A stretch of DNA of 43,856 nucleotides, from contig JAVBNU010000015.1 of the NCBI GenBank assembly GCA_031551265.1, positions 1 through 43,856 on the forward strand, read 5' to 3'. The notes beneath the pieces were generated by a model. That model searched no databases and was not told the origin of the DNA. It saw only the letters and a list, made by a program, of their open reading frames with translations. Shown in pieces: positions 17,051 through 24,551 of the stretch. How positions within the stretch are numbered: the stretch's first letter is position 1; each line of letters opens with the position of its first letter. Source of the DNA: JAVBNU01 sp031551265. GTDB lineage: Bacteria; Cyanobacteriota; Vampirovibrionia; Gastranaerophilales; Gastranaerophilaceae. A program made the position numbers and the translations under genes.

Positions 17051-18006
17051 GTATTCTGCGGATTGAAACATGCAGCCCTGCTTTTGGAGTTAATTTCTTC
17101 CAACTCGGGTACTTTTTTATCGCAAATGTCAATTCTATACTTGCATCTGGGGTGAAACCTACAGCCGGGGATGTCGTCAGTGATTGATGGCGGCTGTCCT
17201 TCAATAATCTCTAACTTGTCGGCATTTACATCAGGCACAGCCTTTAAAAGTGCCTTTGTGTAGGGATGTTTAGGCTTGTCGAATAATTCTTTATTTTGTG
17301 CGTATTCAACGATACGTCCTGCATACATAACAGCTATTTCGTCAGCATTTTCAGCAACAAGCCCTAAATCGTGCGTAATCAGGATTATTGATGCTGAATA
17401 AGTCTCTTTAATTTCCTGCAAAAGCTTCATAATTTGTGCCTGAACAGTAACATCCAGCGCTGTTGTCGGCTCATCAGCAAGAATAATTTCAGCCTTGCAC
17501 GCGAGCGCCATTGCAATAATTACGCGCTGTTTCATACCACCCGAAAACTCGTGTGGGTAAGCCTTCATGCGCTGCTCTGCGTCAGGAATTTTTACTTGTT
17601 TAAGCGCTTCAATCGCAACTTTTTCGGCATCTTTGCCCTTCAAATGCTGGTGTAAATAAATCACTTCAAGCAGCTGGTCACCGATTGTATAAAGCGGATT
17701 TAAAGACGACATCGGGTCTTGAGGAATAAGAGCAACTCTTTTCCCTCTGATTTTTTGCATGTTTTTTTCGCTCAGTTCCAGCAAATCTCTACCGCCATAT
17801 TTTATTTCACCACCTGTTATCGCCGCGTTTTTAGGCAGCAAACGTAAAATTGACATTGCTGTAAGAGTTTTGCCCGAGCCGGACTCGCCAACAATCGCAA
17901 GCGTGCTTTTTTTCTTTAGTGCAAGATTTATGTCGTATAAAACGGGCTGAAAACCAGCTTCAAGCTGGAAACCCATGTTTAAATTTTTGATTTCAAGAAC
18001 ATTCAT
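17047..18006 (-). CDS. Oligopeptide/dipeptide ABC transporter ATPase (OppD/DppD-like)
   Basis: A 319-residue ABC ATPase with Walker A GESGSGKT (40-47), Q-loop ALIPQDPMSSLNPLYTIGDQ, signature FSGGM (154-158), Walker B IILADEPTTALD (174-185) and H-loop ITHDL. It ends in the oligopeptide-transporter C-terminal extension with PGCRFHPRCKYRIDIC, a cysteine-rich segment typical of OppD/DppD. No permease, binding protein or OppF gene is adjacent, so its partners are encoded elsewhere. No clear ribosome binding site precedes the ATG at 18006. Confidence 0.93.
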   Translation of the reverse strand: MNVLEIKNLNMGFQLEAGFQPVLYDINLALKKKSTLAIVGESGSGKTLTAMSILRLLPKNAAITGGEIKYGGRDLLELSEKNMQKIRGKRVALIPQDPMSSLNPLYTIGDQLLEVIYLHQHLKGKDAEKVAIEALKQVKIPDAEQRMKAYPHEFSGGMKQRVIIAMALACKAEIILADEPTTALDVTVQAQIMKLLQEIKETYSASIILITHDLGLVAENADEIAVMYAGRIVEYAQNKELFDKPKHPYTKALLKAVPDVNADKLEIIEGQPPSITDDIPGCRFHPRCKYRIDICDKKVPELEEINSKSRAACFNPQNT

Positions 18007-18072
18007 AGAGTTATTTTATTACACTTTGCACACAATTGAAAGGGACGATGGGCTAACTACTTTTGGAGCAAT

Positions 18073-18102
18073 TGTAAGGTGGGTTCCCCAACCCGCCAAC
18101 AT
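18073..18102. repeat. Dispersed palindromic repeat, divergent copy D
   Basis: GGTGGGTT and AACCCGCC pair around CCCC, flanked by TGTAA and AACAT as in copies A and C. It lies 20 bases outside the left 162-bp inverted repeat and mirrors copy C outside the right one. Confidence 0.5.
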
Positions 18103-18122
18103 TTTTTGCAACTCAGCACTCA

Positions 18123-18284
18123 GTCATCCCGTGCTTGACAAAGGGAATAGCAGAACCGAAGGTGATGCTTGTGACCCTGTCTTCGTAGCGGAGCGAAGTG
18201 TGACACGGGATCTATCAGGTGAGGAAGCGCAATACCAAGCTGGAAAGATACCGGATATTTTTCTGTAAAAAATTCCGGTATGAC
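18123..18284 (+). repeat. 162-bp inverted repeat, left arm
   Basis: Starts GTCATCCCGTGCTTGAC and ends TTCCGGTATGAC, so the element itself has GTCAT...ATGAC termini. Its reverse complement recurs at 19927-20088 with the same length and about a dozen mismatches by hand alignment, most of them clustered in one internal patch. Internal pairings include ATCCCGTG near the start with CACGGGAT further in, and an A/T-rich hairpin near the end (ACCGGATA... with ...TTCCGGT). Short open frames inside it are not credible genes. It resembles a non-autonomous mobile or structured RNA repeat. Confidence 0.85.
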
Positions 18285-18444
18285 AAACAAAAATAGTGTG
18301 TCGCTCGTTTGCAAAATCATATAGACTTTGTAACAATATATTAATTTTTTCTTTTTGTACCCGAATTTAGTAGCAAATTTTTTTATGTTTGGTTTTAAAA
18401 CAAGTGAGTATAGTTTTCAGCATTGGACAGAGAAAGGAAGAAAG

Positions 18445-19881
18445 ATGATTAAAGTTACCCCCAATTATTCAAACAGCTACACACATTGTACCACGCAAAA
18501 TAGCCCATCATTTAAATCAAACCCGAGCGACCCGTTTTATCAGCCTGAATTCGCAGCATTTCTGCGTTCATTAAGAACAAGTGGAGAAGTAGATCCAAAT
18601 GACGATATGTTTCGAGGTTTGGAGTTAAACCCACATGAAGAACTTGAGCGAAATTGTAAAGAGATGGGCTTAAGATTTTATGATGATATATTTGAATCAA
18701 GCGCAGTTCAGTGTTCACACTATCTCAACAAAATGGTATTACCTGCTGTAAAAGATAGCAAACCACAGTCGCTTTGTGACTTAGGCTGCGGCAATGGCGC
18801 TGTAACACGACTCATAGCTGCAGCATTGGATATCCCGTCTGTTGTAGGTGTAGAAAACGGAGAAAATTGCGGATTCCATGGTGGAGAATATGTCGAAAGA
18901 GACGCTATAGCCTACTTGCGAAGCACCGACAAAAAATTTGATATGATTTCTGTGTGTATGCCCGAATCTTTACGTCTTGAAGATTCTCACTTTAATATAA
19001 ACCCTAGGGACCTTTTCAAAATTGCACCGAAAAGACTCAATGATGGCGGACACCTGTTTATATATGCCGAAAAGAAATATAAAATGGATAGACTGGTAGG
19101 CAAGTTAAAGAAAAACAATATTAAGTTTGAAAAATGTGAATATGATTCAACTCAATTGCCCAGAGGCTATTACAACCAATCACCAAACCTTGCTATTTTA
19201 GTTAAAAAAGAAGAGCTTGAAAAATTGTATAGTAATCCTTCAGCAGCAAAAGTAAGACCTGCAAAAAAAGAGACAAAAAAACCTGAATTTAATACAATGG
19301 ATGATGTGTATGATGCTATTCGCACCCAGCCAACGCTGGTTCAAAGAATGGAAAAAGCATTAGCAAGTGAAGAGGCTAAAGAGGTTTCGTTTAAAGAAGT
19401 TAAATTCAGCACATTCCATCAATTGGACGATGGGTTCTATTATGGCAGTACGTTAAATTGGAGACCAACCAGAATGGATTACATGGTAGGAGCATATCGT
19501 CCTGTGGCTCGTGAACAATTTGATAATGAACGCGAGCATATGCTTGTAATTGCATACAAACGCCTTGAATTGTTAGCTGAAAAAGGGATTAGGACTATTA
19601 TTAATTTTGATGCTAAAAACGAAGTAGAACTAGCTGCACAGAAGATATTTAATGCCAAACCAGAAAATGAAAACAGAAAAATAGCAATGATGCACCTTGA
19701 TGTCAAATTGGTCAACCCGACCGGGCCTCTACCAACTAAGGAGAAAGTGGAGCAATTTCTAAGTGCAGCTTTAAATCCGGCGGAAAGACCGGTGTATGCC
19801 TGCTGTGGCTCATGTGATATGAAAACTCCTCACATGGTTGAAATATACGAAGCCGCATTGGCAAGACAAGGGCTAGGCTAA
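18445..19881 (+). CDS. SAM methyltransferase fused to a degenerate DSP-like phosphatase domain
   Basis: I start this 478-residue protein at the ATG at 18445, which follows AAAGGAAG (18433-18440); an upstream in-frame extension to 18355 lacks such a signal. It opens with a short segment containing PSFKSNPSDPF (the shared S-F-K signature). A class I methyltransferase domain follows (SLCDLGCGNGAVTRLIAA, then VVGVENG, then FDMISVCMPE). The last 150 residues have the pattern of a dual-specificity phosphatase (GIRTIINFDAKNEVELA, MMHLDVK, PTKEKVEQFLSAAL), but the active-site loop reads VYACCGSCDMKT instead of H-C-x5-R. The gene is bracketed by the 162-bp inverted repeats. Substrate unknown. Confidence 0.75.
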   Translation: MIKVTPNYSNSYTHCTTQNSPSFKSNPSDPFYQPEFAAFLRSLRTSGEVDPNDDMFRGLELNPHEELERNCKEMGLRFYDDIFESSAVQCSHYLNKMVLPAVKDSKPQSLCDLGCGNGAVTRLIAAALDIPSVVGVENGENCGFHGGEYVERDAIAYLRSTDKKFDMISVCMPESLRLEDSHFNINPRDLFKIAPKRLNDGGHLFIYAEKKYKMDRLVGKLKKNNIKFEKCEYDSTQLPRGYYNQSPNLAILVKKEELEKLYSNPSAAKVRPAKKETKKPEFNTMDDVYDAIRTQPTLVQRMEKALASEEAKEVSFKEVKFSTFHQLDDGFYYGSTLNWRPTRMDYMVGAYRPVAREQFDNEREHMLVIAYKRLELLAEKGIRTIINFDAKNEVELAAQKIFNAKPENENRKIAMMHLDVKLVNPTGPLPTKEKVEQFLSAALNPAERPVYACCGSCDMKTPHMVEIYEAALARQGLG

Positions 19882-19926
19882 GAATAATATATAGCAAGCG
19901 AAGCGTGTAGTACGCATCAGCATAAT

Positions 19927-20088
19927 GTCATACCGGAATTTTTCACAGAAAAATATCCGGTATCTTTCCAGCTTGGTATTGTATCTCTTCATTGGATAGA
20001 TTCCGTGTCACACTTCGCTCCGCTACGGAGTCAGGGTCACAAGCATCACCTTCGGTTCTGCTATTCCCTTTGTCAAGCACGGGATGAC
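19927..20088 (-). repeat. 162-bp inverted repeat, right arm
   Basis: Reverse complement of 18123-18284 over its full length. From GTCATACCGGAA to CACGGGATGAC the two agree apart from about a dozen positions. The rest of the gap 19882-20214 holds palindromic copy C and the rsmH leader; no gene is seen. Confidence 0.85.
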
Positions 20089-20117
20089 GCGTGTTAAATG
20101 GCAAAAAATTGTAAGCT

Positions 20118-20143
20118 TGTAGGTTGGGATTTCTACCCCAACA
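20118..20143. repeat. Dispersed palindromic repeat, copy C
   Basis: TGTAGGTTGGGATTTCTACC followed by CCAACA, identical to copy A (4118-4143) except for one base. It lies 29 bases outside the right arm of the large inverted repeat. Confidence 0.7.
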
Positions 20144-20214
20144 ACATTCCAGATTGTCGGCTGGGTTGAATTTTTTAATGCCCTGATTTCAAGTTTCAAT
20201 TATAATTAATAATC

Positions 20215-21144
20215 ATGGGGGAATTTAAACATTACAGCGTGATGGCAAAAGAGGCGGTTGATGCGCTTGATTGTCAGAGTGGAAAAATATATGTAGACGC
20301 AACCTTGGGCGGGGGCGGCTATAGTGAGCTTATTCTGCAAAAAATCCAGCCCGACGGCAAACTGATTGCGTTTGATGTTGATGATGACGCGATAGCAGCG
20401 GCGAGTGAACGATTAAAAGATTACGAAAATTTAACAATAGTTAAGGACTCATATTCAAATATTAAAAAAGTTTTACAAAATTTAGGCATTGAAAAAATAA
20501 ACGGCGGGATTGTGTTTGATCTTGGCGCTTCGTATCATCAACTTACTTGTGCTGAGCGTGGTTTCAGCTTTAGTAAAGATGCGCCGCTTGATATGAGATT
20601 TGACATGCAGTCAGATTTTTCGGCTTATGATGTTGTGAATTCATACAAAGAAGATGAGTTGGTTTATATTTTTCAAAACTATGGAGAAGAGCGTTTTTCT
20701 AAGCGCATTGCAAAGGCTATAGTTGAGTCACGGAAGAAAGAAGCTATCAAAACAACACAGGAACTGGCCGAGTTGATTAAGGCTGCCACACCCAAAATAA
20801 AAAGCGCTATTCATCCTGCTACACGCGTATTTCAGGCCATTCGCATTGAGGTGAATCAAGAATTGAAAAACATTAAAAATGTTCTTGAGGACATAGTTAC
20901 AATATTAGATGTTGGTGCTATAATTTCTGTAGTAAGTTTCCATTCACTGGAAGATAGAATTGTCAAACAATTCATTAGGGGGTATTCGGCGGCATGCCGA
21001 TGTGATGTAAATCAGATGATTTGCAATTGCGAAGGGGCATTATTAGAAGCTATCACGAAAAAACCGCTAATGGCGAGTTCCGAGGAAGTTAGAATTAATC
21101 CGCCCTCACGGAGTGCTAAATTAAGAATAGCTAGACGTATTTAA
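20215..21144 (+). CDS. rsmH: 16S rRNA (cytosine1402-N4)-methyltransferase RsmH
   Basis: A 309-residue SAM-dependent methyltransferase that modifies C1402 in the decoding centre of 16S rRNA. Landmarks are HYSVMAKEAVDAL (6-18), VDATLGGGGYSELIL (27-41), FDVDDDAI, VFDLGASYHQL, APLDMRFD, THQ-type helical insert HPATRVFQAIRIEVNQEL, and SFHSLEDRIVKQF. Full length. No ribosome binding site is evident before the ATG, so it may start close to its own promoter. As in most bacteria it heads the division and cell wall (dcw) cluster, here followed 18 bases later by an FtsL-like gene. Confidence 0.96.
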   Translation: MGEFKHYSVMAKEAVDALDCQSGKIYVDATLGGGGYSELILQKIQPDGKLIAFDVDDDAIAAASERLKDYENLTIVKDSYSNIKKVLQNLGIEKINGGIVFDLGASYHQLTCAERGFSFSKDAPLDMRFDMQSDFSAYDVVNSYKEDELVYIFQNYGEERFSKRIAKAIVESRKKEAIKTTQELAELIKAATPKIKSAIHPATRVFQAIRIEVNQELKNIKNVLEDIVTILDVGAIISVVSFHSLEDRIVKQFIRGYSAACRCDVNQMICNCEGALLEAITKKPLMASSEEVRINPPSRSAKLRIARRI

Positions 21145-21162
21145 AAACTAGAGGTAAAATAA

Positions 21163-21642
21163 GTGGGAAGAGTACATCTAAAAACACACAACACAGTTCA
21201 AGATGTAGAAATAAGAAAGTTCGAAGGCACGGTACTTAACGGTTATTTTTTGCCGTACAAAAAAACAAAAAAGGAGATAGCTATTTCCAAGGTTAACCTG
21301 ACTTTAAATATAATTTTAGGCATACTGATTTTATTTTCGGTTGTCAGTTATTATTTCATAACTTCAAGTGAGATGAAACTGAATGAGCTGCGCAAAGAAA
21401 CGCTGTTGCTAAATGATGAGAACTTGGAACTCCAAAATCAACTTGATTACTTAAAATCGTACAATAACGTGAACCAAACAATGCAAAGTAAAAAAATCGT
21501 ACAAAAAGCAGCAGAAGTAGTTGAAGTTTCAGCAAAGCCCGAAGAGATTAACGTCAATGATAAAAGATTTTTTAAACATGATCTGCGAAATAAAGATGTA
21601 CCAAAACACCCGTCATCAATGAATTGGTCATTGGGATATTAA
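21163..21642 (+). CDS. ftsL: FtsL-like septum protein
   Basis: A 159-residue bitopic protein: a basic cytoplasmic N-terminus of about 44 residues, one transmembrane helix (LTLNIILGILILFSVVSYYF, about 46-65), then a coiled coil (MKLNELRKETLLLNDENLEL, continuing to about 100) and a low-complexity tail. This topology and its position directly after rsmH identify it as FtsL, which with FtsB/DivIC activates septal peptidoglycan synthesis. Sequence conservation in the family is low, so the call rests on topology and synteny. It uses a GTG start at 21163 with AGAGG upstream. The expected PBP/ftsI gene does not follow. Confidence 0.8.
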   Translation: MGRVHLKTHNTVQDVEIRKFEGTVLNGYFLPYKKTKKEIAISKVNLTLNIILGILILFSVVSYYFITSSEMKLNELRKETLLLNDENLELQNQLDYLKSYNNVNQTMQSKKIVQKAAEVVEVSAKPEEINVNDKRFFKHDLRNKDVPKHPSSMNWSLGY

Positions 21643-21713
21643 TATTTAGTAACTTTTTGTTTTGCGTATAAATTGTTTATTGTAGAATAAACATGTTGTT
21701 GGCATAGCCTCCA

Positions 21714-21890
21714 AACATTGACAAAAAGATATAAAATATGGAAGATTGGCGCCAGAGCGCGCGAAGCAAGCGAATTTAGATTCGTAGCGCACAGTGCGCA
21801 CAAACCTCCCGAGTGAAAACTAAATAGCATGGGAGATTAAGCCGAGGTATCGGTTACAATTCCGGGTTAGATAGGGTAGCGTACGCTACC
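21714..21890 (+). other. Decayed duplicate of the tRNA-Val leader and 5' end, plus a 16-bp palindrome
   Basis: AACATTGACAAAA followed by an AT-rich tract and GGAAGATTGGCGCCAG at 21714-21754 is an imperfect copy of the run into the real tRNA (AACATTGACAAAA at 21891, then GGGAGATTAGCGCAG). Downstream, around 21822, GGGAGATTAAGCC resembles the tRNA 5' end again. Neither folds into a full cloverleaf. A perfect 16-bp palindrome GGTAGCGTACGCTACC lies at 21875-21890. The area looks like remnants of repeated insertion or duplication at a tRNA gene. Confidence 0.45.
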
Positions 21891-21918
21891 AACATTGACA
21901 AAAGAATAATAAATATAA

Positions 21919-21991
21919 GGGAGATTAGCGCAGTTGGTAGCGCACTTGATCGACATTCAAGGGGTCACGTGTTCGAGTCACGTATCTCCCA
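21919..21991 (+). tRNA. tRNA-Val (anticodon GAC)
   Basis: A 73-base cloverleaf: acceptor GGGAGAT/ATCTCCC with discriminator A, D stem GCGC/GCGC with loop AGTTGGTA, anticodon stem CTTGA/TCAAG with loop TCGACAT (anticodon GAC), and T stem ACGTG/CACGT with loop TTCGAGT. CCA is not encoded. Every stem is perfectly paired. Position 33, nearly always U in tRNAs, is C here. An AT-rich leader precedes it and a strong terminator follows within five bases, so it is an independently transcribed gene. Confidence 0.93.
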
Positions 21992-21995
21992 GTTT

Positions 21996-22028
21996 AAAAA
22001 AGAGAGTTCAGAGAGAACCCTCTTTTTT
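21996..22028 (+). terminator. Rho-independent terminator after tRNA-Val
   Basis: A 14-base arm at 21996-22009 (A6 then GAGAGTTC) pairs with 22015-22028 (GAACCCTC then T6), with one mismatch and a five-base loop. The T-run is part of the arm. It follows the tRNA directly. Confidence 0.85.
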
Positions 22029-22077
22029 AATGCAAATATTGCGCTGTGGGCGGGCTTTTGCGGCTTCGGTTTTCAAA

Positions 22078-22089
22078 AGAGAATTCTCT
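22078..22089. other. 12-bp perfect palindrome in the recombinase-proximal gap
   Basis: AGAGAATTCTCT is a perfect palindrome in the gap between the tRNA terminator and the end of the serine recombinase gene; a partial echo (GAAATTCTCT) lies about 45 bases on. Serine integrases often have their attachment site next to the gene, so this gap is the natural place to look for it. No second copy was found in the window. Confidence 0.3.
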
Positions 22090-22196
22090 GATGCGATTTT
22101 TTTAGATTTTTAAAGAGAGAAAGAGCCGAAATTCTCTAGTTGAGATTTCAGTAGCCCCACTTTTCGAATTGTTTTGTTTTAGAGTTCAAGAAAAAG

Positions 22197-22224
22197 AAAA
22201 AAGCCTCAGTTGGTGAGGCTTTTA
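22197..22224 (-). terminator. Rho-independent terminator of the recombinase operon
   Basis: AAAGCCTCA (22200-22208) and TGAGGCTTT (22214-22222) pair perfectly around GTTGG. Read on the minus strand a T-rich tail follows, 20 bases after the recombinase stop. Confidence 0.8.
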
Positions 22225-22244
22225 TAGAGTAGGGATTGTTATAA

Positions 22245-23873
22245 TCATGCACACATTTTAAATAATTTTTGCACGGTCATGTCTCTGTCTTGAGTTCCGT
22301 TTAGGATATTTTCAGTAATTTCGGGCGGTAGGAATTTCAACTTCAAAACTTGTCGTATGTATTTTCTGTCCTTCAAGCCTTCTTTGCGTTGGATATCGGT
22401 TACATTTTTGGCTTTGCCTGTTTCGAGTAATTTGTGCCAAAAGTGGCATCGAACGATTGCTTTTATCAATACATCATTCGGCGCTGGGGGTTGTTCTGTA
22501 TCATTTGAGATTATTAGGACATTACTGCCGAGTCGAGAGGTTGTTGCGATTCTGATGTTTTTCTTTATCATCAGTGGATTGTGGTTTTTGGATTTTATTT
22601 CAGCCGGAATTTCATCGCAGCATGCGAAGTTTTCAAGCATTTTTTGGATTTGATTTCTGCACAAACTGATTTCGATCCATTCTTTTGAAATCGTAACTTT
22701 GTCGAGGATTCCCCTGATAAGTCTTGGATTTGTATAGTCTAATTTTTCAAGTCTATCTAATATACTGTTTTGATCTGCTACATCTAGGTTTTTAACGTAT
22801 TTCTGAATCTCTTTTTTGTTCTGTAAATATTTTCGAATGTTATCAATAACAAATTTTTCGATTTCACCGGCTGGGATTTTTGAAACGCTTCCGGCTTGGG
22901 CTTTTTTGAATTTCGTTATCGCTTGACTGACGTAGTAGCGGTATTTTCTGCCTCTCGTGTTGCTGTGGCTCGGTGACATTATGTAGCCTTTGTCGTCAAA
23001 AATTTTGCTGGCCAAAAGCGAGTTGGAGCCGGCTTTTGTATTGCAATCTTTGTCGACACGATTTTCGAGTAGGAGCTTTTGTGCTTTGTTAAATACCTCT
23101 TCGTCAATTATAGCTTGATGTTCACCGTCATAAATATTTTCTTTGTGCGCAATTTTACCAGTATATGTTTTGTTTGCCAACATATGGTACAACTGCCCTT
23201 TGGAAAAGGGTTTGTCGCTTCTCGTTTTTATTTCTTCGTTTTCTAAATGTTCCTTCAATTTTGGAACGCTCCCCAGCTCCAAATATTGCTCAAAAATATC
23301 CTTAACTTTCTCGGCTTGCTCTGAATCAACAACCAATTTTTTATCTTCACGAATGTACCCTATTGGCACTTTGCCGCCCATCCACATACCTTTTTTCTTT
23401 GAGGCAGCAACTTTGTCTCTAATTCTTTCTCCGGTAACTTCACGTTCAAACTGTGCAAATGAAAGTAGGATATTCAATGTCAGTCTGCCCATTGATGTAG
23501 TGGTGTTAAAGTGCTGTGTTACAGATACAAACGAGGCTTCGTGTTCGTCAAAGACTTCCACAATCTTTGCAAAATCCATCAAAGAGCGTGTTAGTCTATC
23601 CACCTTGTAAACCACAACAATGTCAATTTTGTCGTCTTTAATATCCTGCATCAATTCTTTAAACGCTGGTCGCTCCATTGTTCCACCTGAGAATCCTCCA
23701 TCATCATAATGCTTTTCAACCAATACCCAGCCTTCATGTTGCTGTGATTTGATGTAGGCTTCAGACGCCTCTCTTTGCGCATCAAGTGAGTTAAAATCTT
23801 GCTCTAAGCCTTCTTCTGTTGATTTTCTTGTGTAGATTGCACATCGTATCTGTTTTTTCTTTTCATTCTTCAT
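22245..23873 (-). CDS. Large serine recombinase
   Basis: A 542-residue site-specific recombinase. The N-terminal resolvase domain has the nucleophile S18 in YTRKSTEEGLEQDFNS and the catalytic arginine region VYKVDRLTRS (88-97), followed by the helix E region FAQFEREVTGERIRDK. A Recombinase domain with PIGY and a zinc-ribbon-like region come next, then a long C-terminal DNA-binding part ending in a helix-turn-helix-like stretch (TDIQRKEGLKDRKYIRQVLK). This layout belongs to integrases of mobile elements. It is the last gene of a five-gene minus-strand group and overlaps DUF2924 by ATGA. It probably moved this accessory region. Confidence 0.93.
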   Translation of the reverse strand: MKNEKKKQIRCAIYTRKSTEEGLEQDFNSLDAQREASEAYIKSQQHEGWVLVEKHYDDGGFSGGTMERPAFKELMQDIKDDKIDIVVVYKVDRLTRSLMDFAKIVEVFDEHEASFVSVTQHFNTTTSMGRLTLNILLSFAQFEREVTGERIRDKVAASKKKGMWMGGKVPIGYIREDKKLVVDSEQAEKVKDIFEQYLELGSVPKLKEHLENEEIKTRSDKPFSKGQLYHMLANKTYTGKIAHKENIYDGEHQAIIDEEVFNKAQKLLLENRVDKDCNTKAGSNSLLASKIFDDKGYIMSPSHSNTRGRKYRYYVSQAITKFKKAQAGSVSKIPAGEIEKFVIDNIRKYLQNKKEIQKYVKNLDVADQNSILDRLEKLDYTNPRLIRGILDKVTISKEWIEISLCRNQIQKMLENFACCDEIPAEIKSKNHNPLMIKKNIRIATTSRLGSNVLIISNDTEQPPAPNDVLIKAIVRCHFWHKLLETGKAKNVTDIQRKEGLKDRKYIRQVLKLKFLPPEITENILNGTQDRDMTVQKLFKMCA

Positions 23874-24193
23874 TTTGTGACTCCGAAAAATTTCTTACCA
23901 TTCCAACGTGTTCCGGTGATTTCATTTGCAATTGCAGAAAGGCTCTTGTAATTTTTGCCACGATATTCAAAACCTTTGTCCAGGCTCGTTACTTCGTGCT
24001 TTTCGCCTTTGAATTCTCTTATCAACCTTGTGCCACTTGTTAAATTAAAGGTCTTATCCTGCGCACACCCTATTTTTCTTGTTTTTTCGTATTCGTTAAC
24101 GAGCCTGTTAATTTTTCGTTGAGTTTGTGTCGATAGTCCGCCATATTTTCGTTGCCAAGTTTTAAATTTCTGTTCCACCTTTTGTTGCTTCAT
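23870..24193 (-). CDS. DUF2924 domain protein
   Basis: The last 60 residues match DUF2924: LTSGTRLIREFKGEKHEVTS, then FEYRGKNYKSLSAIANEITGTRWNGKKFFG. I start it at the ATG at 24193 (MKQQKVEQKFKTW, 107 residues) because GGAG lies six bases before it; longer in-frame starts overlap the preceding gene. DUF2924 proteins typically sit directly beside large serine recombinases in mobile elements, as here, and may be small DNA-binding accessory factors. Function not established. Confidence 0.88.
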   Translation of the reverse strand: MKQQKVEQKFKTWQRKYGGLSTQTQRKINRLVNEYEKTRKIGCAQDKTFNLTSGTRLIREFKGEKHEVTSLDKGFEYRGKNYKSLSAIANEITGTRWNGKKFFGVTK

Positions 24194-24213
24194 TTTCATC
24201 TCCTGCATTGTAT

Positions 24214-24477
24214 TTAGTTTGGGCTCATTGCTACTTTTGCAATATGCATGTAAAGTACCTGTCCGCCTTTGAAGGTCATTCGTTTTTTGATGTATGTGAT
24301 GGCGCCCCAAAGGCCTGCACCTGCGTCTTCAAGCTGCTTGTTCATCTCGTCGATGCTCAGGCTGATTTTTGAAATGAGTGAGTATTCATCCACATTGTCA
24401 TAAAACCGTCCGCAGCCGTAGTATTCTTTGTAGCTTTTTGATTCAACTTCGTTCATTTTGATTTCGCTTAATTTCAT
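24214..24477 (-). CDS. Hypothetical protein of the recombinase group, 87 residues
   Basis: MKLSEIKMNEVESKSYKEYY... follows AAAGGAG at good spacing. The middle reads ISLSIDEMNKQLEDAGAGLWGAITYIKKRMT, suggesting a small soluble alpha-helical protein. It lies between DUF2924 and another small gene, in the same direction. I recognise no family; the position suggests a mobile-element accessory protein. Confidence 0.7.
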   Translation of the reverse strand: MKLSEIKMNEVESKSYKEYYGCGRFYDNVDEYSLISKISLSIDEMNKQLEDAGAGLWGAITYIKKRMTFKGGQVLYMHIAKVAMSPN

Positions 24478-24551
24478 TGTTTTATCTCCTTTGTTACTGT
24501 ATTAATCGCTTCCAATCGCAGATTAATCAAGTGTTTCAGGATTGTTCCGTA

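Noticed and set aside
18120..18336. Two overlapping minus-strand frames of about 70 codons
   Set aside because: They fall in the 162-bp inverted repeat, lack ribosome binding sites, and the other repeat arm does not keep them as genes.
18355..18444. Longer N-terminus for the methyltransferase fusion
   Set aside because: The strong ribosome binding site AAAGGAAG lies directly before the internal ATG at 18445, and the extension does not resemble the conserved start.
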